NCBI GenBank assembly: GCA_047495785.1
Contig: JBLDXI010000012.1
Location: 558,001-622,000, forward strand
Direction: 5' to 3'
Source of the DNA: Lepidodermella squamata
Taxonomy: Eukaryota > Gastrotricha
DNA: 64,000 nucleotides
Below, one piece after another: positions 23,104 to 34,010 of the stretch (position 1 is the first letter of the stretch; each line of letters opens with the position of its first letter). Below the pieces are notes generated by a model, which was not told the DNA's origin, searched no databases, and worked only from the letters and a program-made list of their open reading frames with translations. The translations under genes and the position numbers were made by a program.

Positions 23104-26100
23104 ATGACGGCCCTATTTTGTGCCCCAGCTGCTGTCGAGATCGACAGCCCATTGACCGCTAGTGAGAAAGATGAGTTATTGTCATATGACAGCGTCATGT
23201 TCGGATTTTGGAATCCTTGTGATCCAATCGAAGCTCATCGAAAACGACTGATAACGAGAGTTTGTGCTTCCACTTTTACGTTTGGATTATGAGATTGATT
23301 GCAATATTTTTCAGGGAATTCAACATTACGAGCGACAATTGCAAGAGAACAAAGCCAAAAATATTTTGAGTGAGGCGGAGTTGACTAAATCTTTTCTTAT
23401 TTTGGGACATCTGAACTTGCTGGTCGGCGATTTCGCTAAAGGTTAGTACATCATCGGAATAAACTCAATTGAGTTCGATTTTTCGCATAAATAGTTGTTA
23501 CTTATATGGTTGTGAGAGAAAACATACTAGTATTTCGTCTTTGTCACTTGATATTAGGTAGAATTTCTAAATTTTTTTGTTTTGCAGCATTGTCAGCTTA
23601 TCAGCATCATTTTCGCCGCCAGCCAGATTATTGGAAAGACAGCGCGTTTCTATACGGCCTTGGTTTAGTCTATTTTTACTACAATTTATTGGAATGGTAA
23701 TCTATTTTTCTTTAATATCAACTCTTAATAGAGACCTTTGCTTTCAGGGCTACGAGGGCATTCGTTCAACTGAGATCTACCGATCCTCATTTTGTTCGGA
23801 TCAAAGAGGTCAACTTGAGACTCGGCATGGCGTACAAATTATTGGGAGATTATCCAAAGAGCTTGATGGTTTGTTTCAGAGATTTTATAAATGCTTGCGT
23901 AAAAGATTATTTTCTTTTCAGTACTTTCAACTTGCTCTCGATGATCCCAGCCCCTGCACATTATCAAAATATGAAAGTGAGTGATGCGATTTAGTTGAAA
24001 TCATTTAGCTTTATTGTTCTTAACCTCATGTAGTTGACTTTCACATATGCCATCTGCACGAAAGCCAAGGCGAAGCGGTGAAGGCGAAAGATTTCTATTT
24101 ACTTCTGCTGTCACACGAAGATCTCCCATCGCAGCTACGAACTTCTGTTTTACGCCAACTAAGCTGGCTTTACATGTGCGGCGAACAACTCGGCGAAGTT
24201 AATCAGAGAAATCAGATTGCCCATCAGTACTTGCAAGAAGCTGTTCGTATAGACGCTAATGACCCTCAAAATTATTATTTGTTGGGTCGCAATTTCGCTG
24301 CCCTTGGCATGGTGCAGCAAGCGTTTCATTGCTATAGAAGTGCAATAGACAAGTCCGAAAGTAACGCCGATACGTGGTGTTCTATCGGAGTTTTGTACCA
24401 GCAGCAATGCCAGCCGATGGATTCGTTACAGGCTTACGTATGCGCTATCCAACTCGACCCTCAGCACATCGCGGCGTGGACGAATTTGGGAATTCTCTAC
24501 GATCAGCACCAACAGTTTCGCGACGCCCTGCGTTGTTATCAAAACGCGCTGCAGTTCGGCCGCTCCGCGCCGAAAAATGCAGCGTTGGAGGAACGTCATC
24601 GCGCTTTGGACGATACTCTTCAGCGCGTTCCATCCGATTGCCTTGATACCACCAACCGAACCTTGCCAACCCTAGACGAAGCGTGGAATTTGCCGATACC
24701 CAGTGATCTCAATCATCGCCAGCAACAGAAGCAGACACCGAATGGCCCTAACGTTATGATGCCTGGGCAGAGCCTGCAAAACCCAATGTATCCAGCTTGG
24801 TGGCCATCGCCTCAAAACCGGCTACAAAACGGCCCTCCAACTGTACCAGGCGGGCCTAATAACAGCGTTCATCTCGGGTCGGCATCTAGCGTTACCCGGG
24901 CAATGCAAATTGCGGCTGTTCAAATGAATGAGCGAAAGAAAAAGCGTAAAAAGAAGGATAGCATGAGTGCTTCGAACAACCCAGAATCAGTTTCACCTGC
25001 CTTGGGTAACAATAGCTCAGCCACACCTTTGCCAACCGAGCCCATTCAGTCGCAAATGTTGCCGAACCAGGAAATGATGACTGGTACTGAAAATAATTTG
25101 ACGGCCTCGGCAAATAATCACCAGGTTGCAAATGATAGCGTTCAGCCTGAACCTGGCAGCACAAATAATAACAATAATAACGGAGATATTTCAGGACAAG
25201 CAGCTCCGATGGAAATCGACATTCATCGTCCTGATATGGGCGGATCTCGCTGTGGCTTCGGCGGTTCGAACAAAACGCCTGAAGAAAGGGCGAGCTCTTT
25301 ACAGAAAGAAGAAGAGCAAAACGCTGTGAAAGCTAGCAATGGCGGAAAAAGCGACGCGTTATGCGAATTAGTGGGGCAGCCCCACGACTTGCCTGAAGAG
25401 AGCAAGCGGCCGGTTATTTCGATCGAAATGACTGCCGAACAGATTTTCAATGTATGTAAAACCAGCCTGCCTTTCAGTCGGCACCACGCTATCTACCTCC
25501 GCGACACTCTGCCAAAAATCGCGCGACCTCCTGGACCTACATTGCCGAAAGACCAATTAGTTCCGCCGATACCTACCCTTATTGTTGAAACTAAGCGTGA
25601 TGCGTTGTCTGTTGAACTGCGTGATTCGTGTCTTGCCCAACCGATTTGCATTATCCGCGGCTTGACTAATGCGCTGAAAATGGACTTGTCGCTGTTTTCG
25701 ACAAAACGGCTTGTCGAGTTGCATCCAGATTTTCCCGTCGAAGTGCGCACTCAATTTTTACAACACGCCGACGATAACCGCGACTCGACAGGGGTGAGAA
25801 CGTGGCGGTGTGAAAGCGCTAGATCTTTCACGACCATTCAACGTTACGCTGTCTATCAGGCTCAAACCTTTCAAGACTCGTTGAATGACGAGAAGGCGAC
25901 AGTGTTTAAGACGTTGGGCAATGGAGGCGTGAAAAGTGAACCTCACGATCACATGACCTCACCTACTTCGCATTCCTTAGGCGGGCCGCTGCTACCTAAC
26001 CACACAGGTCAGGTCCGGAAGCAAATCAAATTTGGAACCAATGTAGATTTGTCGAATGAGGAGAAGTGGCGAATTCATATCCACGAATTGACCAAATTGC

Positions 26101-27017
26101 CGACCTTTTTGCGCGTTCAATCGGCGTCGAATATGCTGAGCCATGTAGGTTATACCGTGCAGGGCATGAATTCGATTCAGCTATACATGAAAGTGCCTGG
26201 TTGTCGGACACCTGGTCATCAAGAGAATTTAAATTATGCAAGTATCAACATCAATATCGGCCCTGGCGAATGCGAGTGGTTCGGGGTCGCGGAGGAATAT
26301 CTCGGCCCATTTTATGCGCTGTGCAAGGAGCAAGGTGTTGACTTCGCTAGTGGGTCCTGGTGGCCCCTACTCGAGCATTTGTACCGAGAAAACATTCCTG
26401 TTTGTCGCTTCATTCAACGCCCGGGCGATATCGTATGGGTCGGTCCGGGCACTATTCACTGGGTGCAGTCAAACGGCTGGTGCAATAACATTGCGTGGAA
26501 CGTCGGCCCGCTGACCGTCGAGCAGTACAACTCGATGGTTGATCGTTACGAATTCAACAAAAGTGTGCATTACAAGTCGCTGGTGCCTATTGTTCAGTTG
26601 ACGTGGAATTTGGCGCAGAATTTGCGCATATCTGACGCGGCCTTACACCGGGCGATGAAAACTCTTCTTGCTCAAAGCATCCGGCAACTAGCACTATGCC
26701 ACCAGTTCGTCGAAGGGTTAAGCAAGAAAATTGTACCCTATCCACGGAAAGAAAACGAACCAGCTCACTATTGCGTCAACTGTGAAGCCGAAGTCTTCAA
26801 CATGCTATTGGTGCGCGAACGCGAGAAGAAGTACCTTGTTTTCTGCTTGGACTGTGCCATCAAGCTGGACGCTAAACTGAACACATTTACGGTCTTGAGC
26901 CAATATGAGCTACGCGACTTGTTCGTCGCATTCGATGGATTCCAATTAAAGGTAAAAGACTTTAATATCTTTGAATAATTGATTCAATAATTTTTGTCAT
27001 TTCAGCCTCAAAACTGA
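23104..27017 (+). CDS. KDM6A: KDM6/UTX-type histone H3K27 demethylase
   Basis: Removes methyl groups from histone H3 lysine 27 in the nucleus, using Fe(II) and 2-oxoglutarate. Seven exons close in phase: 23104-23259, 23315-23441, 23588-23696, 23748-23868, 23922-23976, 24034-26951 and 27006-27017, 1165 residues. TPR repeats occupy about 50-380 (for example [16 protein letters not shown] and [20 protein letters not shown]). A low-complexity middle with a basic KKKRKKKD cluster, likely a nuclear signal, follows. The JmjC domain includes the iron ligands H918 and E920 in GHQENLNY, then [20 protein letters not shown] and the third ligand H998 in GTIHWVQ. The C-terminal zinc-binding helical domain shows [11 protein letters not shown] and VFCLDC. 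The last exon is a 12-bp microexon encoding three residues and the stop. Order and length match UTX/UTY. Confidence 0.95.
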
Positions 27018-27744
27018 GCGGATACCTGCATTTTCCAAAAATTGTTGCCGTTGTGTGAACTGTATATATGAAATATTAATTTGATCGAAATGTTCGATGA
27101 CTATCTTGTGTTATTATTACTCTTCGGTCGATTTTCAATAATAATACTATTATTAAAGGTGTCGTTGCGATGTTATTATATTAATAATATTATTACCATT
27201 ATTATTATGTAAAACCGCGTCTTCTAATTTTTTCTGAAAATTTTGCATTTATTATATTGATAGCGTATTGTGCTATAAATTCGTTTCCTGTAACAAGCAG
27301 GCGTCCTGTCGTTCGAATTCAATAATTTTTGTTGAATTTTTTCGTGTTTTCATACGTAATCACCATCAGTGTGTCACTCAACAACCAAAATAATGCAGTT
27401 AGGCGGAATCATTTTATAATTCGCTCACGTAATGGTATTTTCGAACAAAATTTGCCCTCTAGGATTCATTCGTAATTCCATGCTGGAAACTTGATAAGAT
27501 CAACATTCAGGCTCAAATGTATACACCTGCCCAACTCAATTAACGTCACACGTAAGGCTGAGGTCTTAAGCTCGGCATAATAGCGTAAATCGTCACTGAT
27601 GTGAAAGTAACGTTATGCTCACGCGATTCTTTTATTTGTGTCTGAAATGAAGGCATTAATAAAGTAGAACTGCTGGAACGGCGTGTCTTTTGTCACTGAA
27701 TCAAATTTAATGTAATTTTTCAAATGGACACATCATAAAAAGTA
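27018..27744. other. AT-rich intergenic with TAAT/ATTA repeats
   Basis: Low-complexity (AAT/ATT)n runs at about 27135-27210, partly self-complementary. No gene seen. Confidence 0.5.
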
Positions 27745-27767
27745 TGAACACTGTTGCAACAACTTGT

Positions 27768-27783
27768 GGCCCTGAAAAGGGCC
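27768..27783 (-). terminator. Histone mRNA 3' stem-loop (H2B)
   Basis: Read on the minus strand the sequence is GGCCCTTTTCAGGGCC, an exact match to the animal histone 3'-end stem-loop (6-bp stem, TTTC-type loop) bound by SLBP. It lies about 40 bp past the H2B stop. The surrounding 44 bp (27745-27788) are identical, in inverted orientation, to the H2A 3' end. Confidence 0.95.
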
Positions 27784-27824
27784 GGTTCGGAGTCAGAAGA
27801 CGGTGTTGATGTCTTCAGAGCAGC

Positions 27825-28199
27825 TTATTTCGAGCTGGTGTACTTGGTGACGGCCTTGGTGCCTTCCGAGACGGCGTGCTTGGCGAGCTCACCAGGCAGC
27901 AGGAGACGCACAGCTGTTTGTACCTCTCGACTGCTGATGGTGGCCTTCTTGTTGTAGTGGGCCAGGCGCGACGACTCGAGGGCGATGCGCTCGAAGATGT
28001 CGTTGACGAACGAGTTCATGATGGCCATGGCCTTGCCGGAGATGCCGGTGTCCGGGTGGACCTGTTTCAACACCTTGTAGATGTAGATGTTGTACGACTC
28101 GCGGCGGCGATGGCGCTTCTTCTTCTCGCCGGCGGTCTTCGGCTTCGCGGCCTTCTTCGAACCCTTCGACGCGACTTTACCAGTAACTTTGGGCGACAT
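27825..28199 (-). CDS. H2B: Histone H2B
   Basis: A core nucleosomal histone that pairs with H2A. A single intronless exon of 124 residues with a lysine-rich tail ([19 protein letters not shown]), then [40 protein letters not shown], and the conserved C-terminus [12 protein letters not shown] with the ubiquitination-site lysine. Lack of introns plus the 3' stem-loop marks it as replication-dependent, made in S phase. It is divergent from H2A across a 387-bp shared promoter region. Confidence 0.98.
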   Translation of the reverse strand: MSPKVTGKVASKGSKKAAKPKTAGEKKKRHRRRESYNIYIYKVLKQVHPDTGISGKAMAIMNSFVNDIFERIALESSRLAHYNKKATISSREVQTAVRLLLPGELAKHAVSEGTKAVTKYTSSK

Positions 28200-28586
28200 G
28201 ATCGATTGAAATCAAGCGAGGATTGATAAGCAAATAATTATTATAAGCTTCCGAACACCGATGCACGCACTTCCGCTCTCATTTTAACATCCGGCCGGCA
28301 TTAGTGCGCGCACCCTGGCGCATCCGGTATTCAAATTATTTATGGCGCGTGCCTGGGTGACCAATGAAAGTGGAGCGCGTGTCGTAATGAGGCGCGCGCT
28401 TTTATGACTCGCGCCTTGATTGGTTAGTAAAGCAGTAAACAGATTATGAGAATTTCAAAGATAATCAAAAGGCGCGAAATAAATGCCAAAGCGGGGTATA
28501 TAAGGAAAAATCAGGTGTCGGCAAAATTGTTCGTGCTCAGACTGCAAATTTCGCATTCTTTCCGCTTTTAAAACTCAACAACAAAA
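28200..28586. promoter_or_regulatory. Bidirectional H2B/H2A promoter
   Basis: The 387 bp between the two divergent start codons. A clear TATA box (TATATAAG, 28497-28504) serves H2A, about 83 bp before its ATG. CCAAT boxes lie at 28361-28365 (plus) and 28419-28423 (ATTGG, minus), as usual in histone promoters. Several GGCGCG elements are present. A weaker TATA-like element for H2B (CTTATAATAA on the minus strand) lies around 28240-28250. Coordinated S-phase expression of equal H2A and H2B is the expected role. Confidence 0.85.
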
Positions 28587-29030
28587 ATGTCCGCCCCAGC
28601 TGCTGGTCGTGGTAAGGGAGGCAAGGCCAACCGCCAGAAGGCGAAGACCAAGTCGTCGCGTGCCGGTCTCCAGTTTCCGGTCGGTCGTATCACCCGTCTG
28701 TTGAAGCGCGGTAACTACGCCGAGCGTGTCGGTGCGGGTGCGCCCGTGTACCTCGCCGCCGTCATGGAGTACCTGGCCGCTGAAGTGCTCGAGTTGGCCG
28801 GCAACGCCGCTCGTGACAACAAGAAGACGCGCATCGTGCCTCGCCACATCCAACTGGCGATCCGCAACGACGAGGAGTTGAACAAGCTGCTGTCGCACGT
28901 TACGATTGCCCAAGGCGGTGTTCTGCCCAACATCCAGACCGTCTTGCTGCCGAAGAAGACCGCCGAGGCACCCGCTGCCAAGCCGGCGTCTGGTGGCAAG
29001 AAAAAGGCCGCCGCTAGCCAGTCTCAATAA
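28587..29030 (+). CDS. H2A: Histone H2A with long C-terminal tail ending SQSQ
   Basis: A core histone, intronless, 147 residues, longer than the usual 125-130. It has the full fold: [20 protein letters not shown], the acidic patch in [20 protein letters not shown], and [20 protein letters not shown]. The docking segment [17 protein letters not shown] is canonical. The tail after that is extended by Ala/Pro/Lys residues and ends in [10 protein letters not shown]. An SQ at the extreme C-terminus recalls the H2AX phospho-motif (SQ-E/D-hydrophobic), but the acidic and aromatic positions are missing. The histone stem-loop follows about 45 bp past the stop. Confidence 0.97.
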   Translation: MSAPAAGRGKGGKANRQKAKTKSSRAGLQFPVGRITRLLKRGNYAERVGAGAPVYLAAVMEYLAAEVLELAGNAARDNKKTRIVPRHIQLAIRNDEELNKLLSHVTIAQGGVLPNIQTVLLPKKTAEAPAAKPASGGKKKAAASQSQ

Positions 29031-29073
29031 GCGACTCTCTTCCATCCATCGCAGCTTTTAAAAAGCATGAACC

Positions 29074-29089
29074 GGCCCTTTTCAGGGCC
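29074..29089 (+). terminator. Histone mRNA 3' stem-loop (H2A)
   Basis: GGCCCTTTTCAGGGCC, the SLBP-binding stem-loop, about 45 bp past the H2A stop. The 44 bp from 29069 to 29112 repeat the H2B 3' end exactly in inverted orientation. Confidence 0.95.
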
Positions 29090-29426
29090 ACAAGTTGTTG
29101 CAACAGTGTTCAATAGAATTCCATAAATATAATAAATGAATGAATAAATGAATTATAAGAATAACTTCCGCATTGGCAAAAAGTTGGCAAACGATTGGAT
29201 TTGGAACAACTAAAATCATTCAAGTCTAAACACGGTAATTGATTCATTAATTCCTTATGCTTTTTCTCAAAAACAGTTGTCGTATATCATTAAGTAATTC
29301 TCCCAATAGCCTTTTGAGTTACCGTATTAACCAATCGGTCTTAGATGACCGCATCGGTTATTAGGGTTCATCATTTCCAATAATTCCTTGCTTATTAAGA
29401 TATCGTATTGAGCAATAACGTACCGT

Positions 29427-30622
29427 CATTTGGGGTAAAATGCCCTCGACGCATGCCTGCGTGAAAACCAGGCCAGGCGGCCTTTCGATCTGGCCGACGT
29501 TGCACTGACATGATTTTTGCCCTGCGGAACATAGTCGAGCAATGTGTCGAGTGGAACGCGGACGTATGGGTAAATTTTGTCGACATTAAAAAAGCTTTCG
29601 ACAGTATCCACAGGTCCACGCTCTGGGCAATCTTGCGTTCTACCGAACCTTTTCTACCGAAAATTCGTATGCTCGGTCTTAGTCGATGGTAAAGAAACGG
29701 AGCCATTTGCCGTAGCCTCGGGTGTCAGTCAGGGCTGTATCCTATCACTCCTGCTCTTCAATGTCGCCATCGACTTCGTCATGCGGCAGACGACCGCCGA
29801 AGGTCGCAGGGGTATCAATTGGGGCGTTTTCCGTCATCTTGATGACCTCGACTTTGCGGACGATCTTGCGCTCCTCGCCACATGCGCCAGACATCTACAA
29901 GAGAAGACAAGCTACGAGCGGCCGCGAGTCAAGTCGGATTAGCGATCAATGAAAAGAAGACTAAGATTTTCACAACACAAAGAAGCGACGATACAGTTCG
30001 GCTCGGCGATGAGAGCTCGAGAAAGTGGACGATTTTACCTACCTAGGCAGTGTTATTAGCAAAGACGGGACAAGCAGTGACGTAGTGACGTGACTGAAGA
30101 AGGCAAAAGCGGCCTTAGCGATGCTAGGGAAAGTCTGGCGATATCGGCGAGTCGACACAAAATTCAAAATATACTTCAGCACGGTGGTATCAGTCCTTCT
30201 ATACGGTGCCGAGTATTGGAGCATGACGGAGTCAGACCGGCGATCTATCGACGTGTTCCACAACAAAAGCCTAAGGCGCATTGTTGGAATTTTCTGGCCT
30301 CAACTTATCTCGAATGGCGAATTATACCGCCGAACAAACAGCGAACCGATGTCTGTCATCGTCTCCGCTGGCTAGGGCATGTGCTGCGAATGCCTGACTA
30401 CCGGATTCCCAGAACGGCCCTGTTCTGGAGACCCGCTATTGGAAAGCGGAAGGTCGGGCGTCCTAAACTCACTTGGAGAACGGCCATCGAGCGAGACCTA
30501 TCGGAACTCGGCATGTCCTGGATAGAGGCTAAAAAGCGCGCGCGAGTGGAGATGAGTGGAGAAGCACGGTCGCAGGATGCCCCATGGGACCAACCTAAAC
30601 CTACTACATTTGGGGTAAAATG
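29427..30622 (+). mobile_element. 5'-truncated, decayed non-LTR (LINE) retrotransposon
   Basis: A reverse-transcriptase reading is spread over several frames. It begins AAFRSGRRCTDMIFALRNIV, then VNFVDIKKAFDSIHRSTLWA, VASGVSQGCILSLLLFNVAI, and the catalytic box FADDL at about 29856-29870. Downstream are the usual LINE C-terminal pieces, FTYLGSVIS, LLYGAEYW, LGHVLRMPD and GKRKVGRPKLTWRTAIERDL (about 30100-30600). At least three frameshifts or stops break it, and the endonuclease half is missing. A 16-bp direct repeat, CATTTGGGGTAAAATG, bounds it at 29427-29442 and 30607-30622, which would be a target-site duplication. The GRPK-TWR tail is seen in several LINE clades, so I do not assign one. 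Dead copy. Confidence 0.85.
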
Positions 30623-31827
30623 GACCTAGGAAAAAATATGACCCCTGTTTTTTGTTTTTTTTCGCATTTTTACACGTTTCAGAGGGTCCTGATCCCGATT
30701 TTATAAGGAGCTCAATTTAGCCAAGAGAGGTCCAACGCCGGGTTTTCGCACGCAGTCAGCGTTGTGGTAAAGGCGGATCATCCTCTCCTATACTCGCGAC
30801 TCGCGCATAATCATGCTGATTTCATGATCTGAACATCGAGCTAGGACAAGGTGACTGGCTAATTTTAATGCCACAAACACTTTATTGCAGCTGGACTCAA
30901 TTTCAAGAAATGAGTGGTCATTTTCGAGCTTCGGTCATTCCATTTTTCGAGACGATGAGTTGACAGCCCGTCAATCGTGTGGCGTCGCCCCGAAAAGAGA
31001 ATAGAACGAATGAAAACTGATATTCCAATCTAATAAGAGAATTGAGAATTTACACAAAAATACTCTATGTTATTCAACCGATCAAACTAGTGGTGTCAAT
31101 TAACGCTGCAAAAGTGCAGGTTGCAATGGCCAGATTTTCAAACAAAACTCTTACATCATGCGGCAGTAAAATATTTATTAAGCACACAATTTTTATCAAA
31201 ATTTGTTGAGAATTTACTAACTTATAAAATAAATGTATAAAAATATTATTTATACGAATCATATGATGAGTCCGCGTGGTTGATCGATTGCTGGAGCTTG
31301 TCATGACCCCGAGCAGTTCTTCGATTGAGATTTTCAAGAAATGTTCTCGAAAATCGTGCCACTCTAAGTTACCTAAATTCCCGCTTAGTGTCCACACCGC
31401 TGTTACCTTGATTTTTTTTCGCTTTGAATTCCGAAAAATTGCAGTAGGCATTTTTCCAGGGTCTCTGATTTTCCGGCTTGGATTTACTTATGCAAAGGCG
31501 ACCTATTTTCTGTTACTTTCTTTTTTGCTTTCTTTCAGAGGGTTGGTTTTGCAGGTTAAGATTTTCTTATCGTTATTTTCGTACCGCGTTCATGAACAAG
31601 AGGCGGGTTTACTGACTGACGCGGTTTTTTTTTATGCCACTAATCCATTTCCAATGATTAGGCTCTGCCATTTTCGGATTTGGAGGCGGGTGGTTGAATC
31701 GTTTTGGTTTGTCTTTCCTTCGCCTTCCTGAGAATTTGGAAGGGCATAGAAGCCTAGTCAAGAGGTAACAGAACTGTCATTTCCAATTTTCTAGGCTCTT
31801 ATCTGTTAGCTTTCGCCAACATCAGCC
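30623..31827. other. Upstream region of eIF5A
   Basis: No supported coding region. AT-rich with T-runs. The 31.3-31.8 kb part may hold the eIF5A promoter, 5' UTR and perhaps a 5' UTR intron. A TGATGAGTCCG string at about 31265 was considered as a hammerhead core and rejected. Confidence 0.4.
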
Positions 31828-32448
31828 ATGTCTGACAGCGGAGATGATGTTCAACAAAACGATGCGCAACATGACGAGGAATTCGAAGTTGCGGAATCTG
31901 GTGCCTCGGAAACCTATCCCATGCAGTGCTCTGCTCTGCGCAAGGGCGGATTCGTCATGATTAAGGATCACCCGTGCAAGATTATGGAAATGTCAACCTC
32001 CAAGACCGGTAAACACGGTCACGCCAAGGTTAACTTGGTCGGACTTGACATCTTCACCAATAAAAAATACGAAGATATGTGCCCGTCAACCCACAACATG
32101 GATGTTCCTAACGTCTCCCGCAAGGAATTGTCCCTTTGCGACGTTTCAGATGATGGCTTCATGTCTTTGATGGATGACAGCGGAAACGTAGGCCCGCTGA
32201 ATTTCAGAATAATGTTTTATAACATGTGGCATTGATTTCAGATGCGTGACGATCTTAAGATTCCCGAAGGCGATCTTGGCAAGCAGATTCAGGAAAAATT
32301 CAAGTCTGGCGAATCCCTTCTGGTTAGTAATAAGCTGATTTTGCCATATAATATCTGAAATTCCATATTTTCATAGATTACCATCTTGAAGGCGTGCAAA
32401 CAGGAAATGGCGATTGGCTTCAAGAACGAGCCCAAGGGAGGTAACTAG
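31828..32448 (+). CDS. EIF5A: Translation factor eIF5A
   Basis: The hypusine-bearing elongation factor that relieves ribosome stalling, for example at polyproline, and also aids termination. Three exons close in phase: 31828-32187, 32242-32322 and 32377-32448, 170 residues. The hypusination loop [20 protein letters not shown] is intact, and the lysine between TG and HG is the one modified by deoxyhypusine synthase. Upstream is [20 protein letters not shown], and the OB-fold end is [12 protein letters not shown]. The N-terminus is more acidic and a little longer than in vertebrates. The last exon encodes [20 protein letters not shown], ending GGN. Confidence 0.97.
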
Positions 32449-33112
32449 AGCTGCTCGAAATCCAGGCGGTCAGTAGTATTGTGTCAAGTGGCCTTATTTC
32501 TGATGTGCCATGTTGGCGATAAAACAAAACTGATCAATAAAATGAATAGTGTCATTCCGCTTTTTGATTCGGAAAATAGTCTTTATTCATCTGAGGTTAT
32601 TCCTAATATTCGATTTTTCACTATTAAAAATGGTTGCACGCAATACAGCTCGAAGTTATCGCTGCTTTTCAGCGCGTGAGTAATATAGTCGAGGTTTTGT
32701 GCATTCGCTCCGTGAAGCTAGAATCAGTGGTCCATGCTTCTCGTCACATTATTCTATTAATTAATGTATGATAAAGACATGATTTCTGCTGGCATTTGAT
32801 GTGTCTTGCCTTTTAAATTCTATTCTACCAATATTAGTTAGGCGCAACTTGAAACTTTCGGATAGATAATATTGTATATCTGCTCTTGTTCTCTGGTTTC
32901 TTAAAAGATGCAAGTTTTGAAGGCATTATGAGTTATGAATGGTAAGAGGTGAATTGAGACGAGGTGTGCTGTTCTCATTCAATGACTATTGTGCTGGGTT
33001 TCTTTCCCGTGATAATGTTACAACATATTTGTCGATGAAAAAGTTGTTCAATCATATTAAAAGAGGAATTTTGAACGGTGTTCAGCCTTTTATTGCATAA
33101 ATTGTCATCGAG
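32449..33112. other. eIF5A 3' flank
   Basis: No supported coding region. AATAAA-type signals at about 32536 on the plus strand would suit eIF5A. AATAAA on the minus strand at about 33090 would suit the small minus-strand gene to the right. Confidence 0.4.
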
Positions 33113-33691
33113 TTAACTTATGTCAAAAGTAGCTCCTTTCGCTGATCGGACTTTTAATTTCTGCTTCTGATTGACAACTAGAGGTGGAAAGTGAGAGACG
33201 CTCGTGAAAAGTTTGAAAGATACAATTGACCTTACCGCGAAGTACATCGGCCATCGTGCTGTAATCGTTGCCTAAAAATCAAATGTATCTCTTCGTGCAG
33301 TGGCATTCTGAAGAAATTATTACTATTCAAACAGACGTAGTTCGTTTGCGCGTAAGGTTGTTGATTCATGTTGCATGTTGAAGCACTAGGCGATAGGGGC
33401 AACTCACCCCAGCGCGCTCGACATTGGTTTTTCCCAAAGCAGTTACGATCTACAAAATTGAGCATATTTGGCGTCGAGCAAGTAGTGTAGGCTGTAAAGT
33501 TGTAGCCTTCTTCGTTACAAATATCGTTCCGCAGTCTCCAAACATCACCTATATCAAAATATTTACCAATATTGGATAATTGGTAACTGAGAGCTTACTC
33601 TGGCAAACGAAGACGAATTCTTCTGGTAATTCACACCACAATCGGAAGAGACCTTTGTAGCAAACGCGCGATTTTCGGGTAACGCGCTCAT
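33113..33691 (-). CDS. Small multi-exon gene, reading uncertain
   Basis: Several splice models give coherent frames and I cannot choose. Model A starts at ATG 33691 (MSALPENRAFATKVSSDCGV), removes 33596-33542 and reads VMFGDCGTIFVTKKATTLQP before a further exon ending RCTSR. Model B uses another frame: CYKGLFRLWCELPEEFVFVC joins DVWRLRNDICNEEGYNFTAY and TCSTPNMLNFVDRNCFGKNQ, a cysteine pattern like a SUEL/rhamnose-binding lectin domain. It could then run through exons 33271-33236 and 33177-33113, ending ATFDIS. Model B lacks a visible ATG. Real exons seem likely here, but the product is unknown. Confidence 0.4.
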
Positions 33692-33773
33692 TTTCTGTGC
33701 AAACTACAAAACCGAGCTATATTTAAACTGGATCTCTCGCTTATTTATCATTTACGTGCTATTCGATTTTGGG

Positions 33774-34010
33774 ATGTCAGAGAGTCTAGTTGCGTATAAT
33801 CGCTTGCGCCAAAGGTTATCCCTTCTACATCGTCAAGAGCAAATGAAACGATATAAAGAGCCAAAATTTGGTAAAATTTCATCTAGATGCTTTTCAGTAT
33901 TACACGATAATGAATATTATCCATGCGTCAGCGTATTTTCACAAAAGGCTGTGCAGGATGAATGGTTGCCCCTGGAAGCAGATAAAACACGGTTTTCTGC
34001 ACAAATGTGA
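33774..34010 (+). CDS. Hypothetical basic small protein
   Basis: An intronless ORF from the ATG at 33774 (MSESLVAYNRLRQRLSLLHR) to 34010, 78 residues. A longer start at 33756 adds six residues. Highly charged helix first, then FGKISSRCFSVLHDNEYYPC and a tail ending TRFSAQM. Not recognised. It is divergent from the small minus-strand gene with only about 80 bp between starts, which would imply a shared promoter if both are real. Confidence 0.35.
   Translation: MSESLVAYNRLRQRLSLLHRQEQMKRYKEPKFGKISSRCFSVLHDNEYYPCVSVFSQKAVQDEWLPLEADKTRFSAQM

Noticed and set aside
28575-29045. 156-codon minus-strand ORF
   Set aside because: Antisense shadow of histone H2A.
29427-30622. Functional reverse transcriptase gene
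   Set aside because: Several frameshifts and stops and no endonuclease domain. It is a dead fragment.
31260-31300. TGATGAGTCCG string suggesting a hammerhead ribozyme core
   Set aside because: The paired GGACGAAAC segment and a closing stem are absent.
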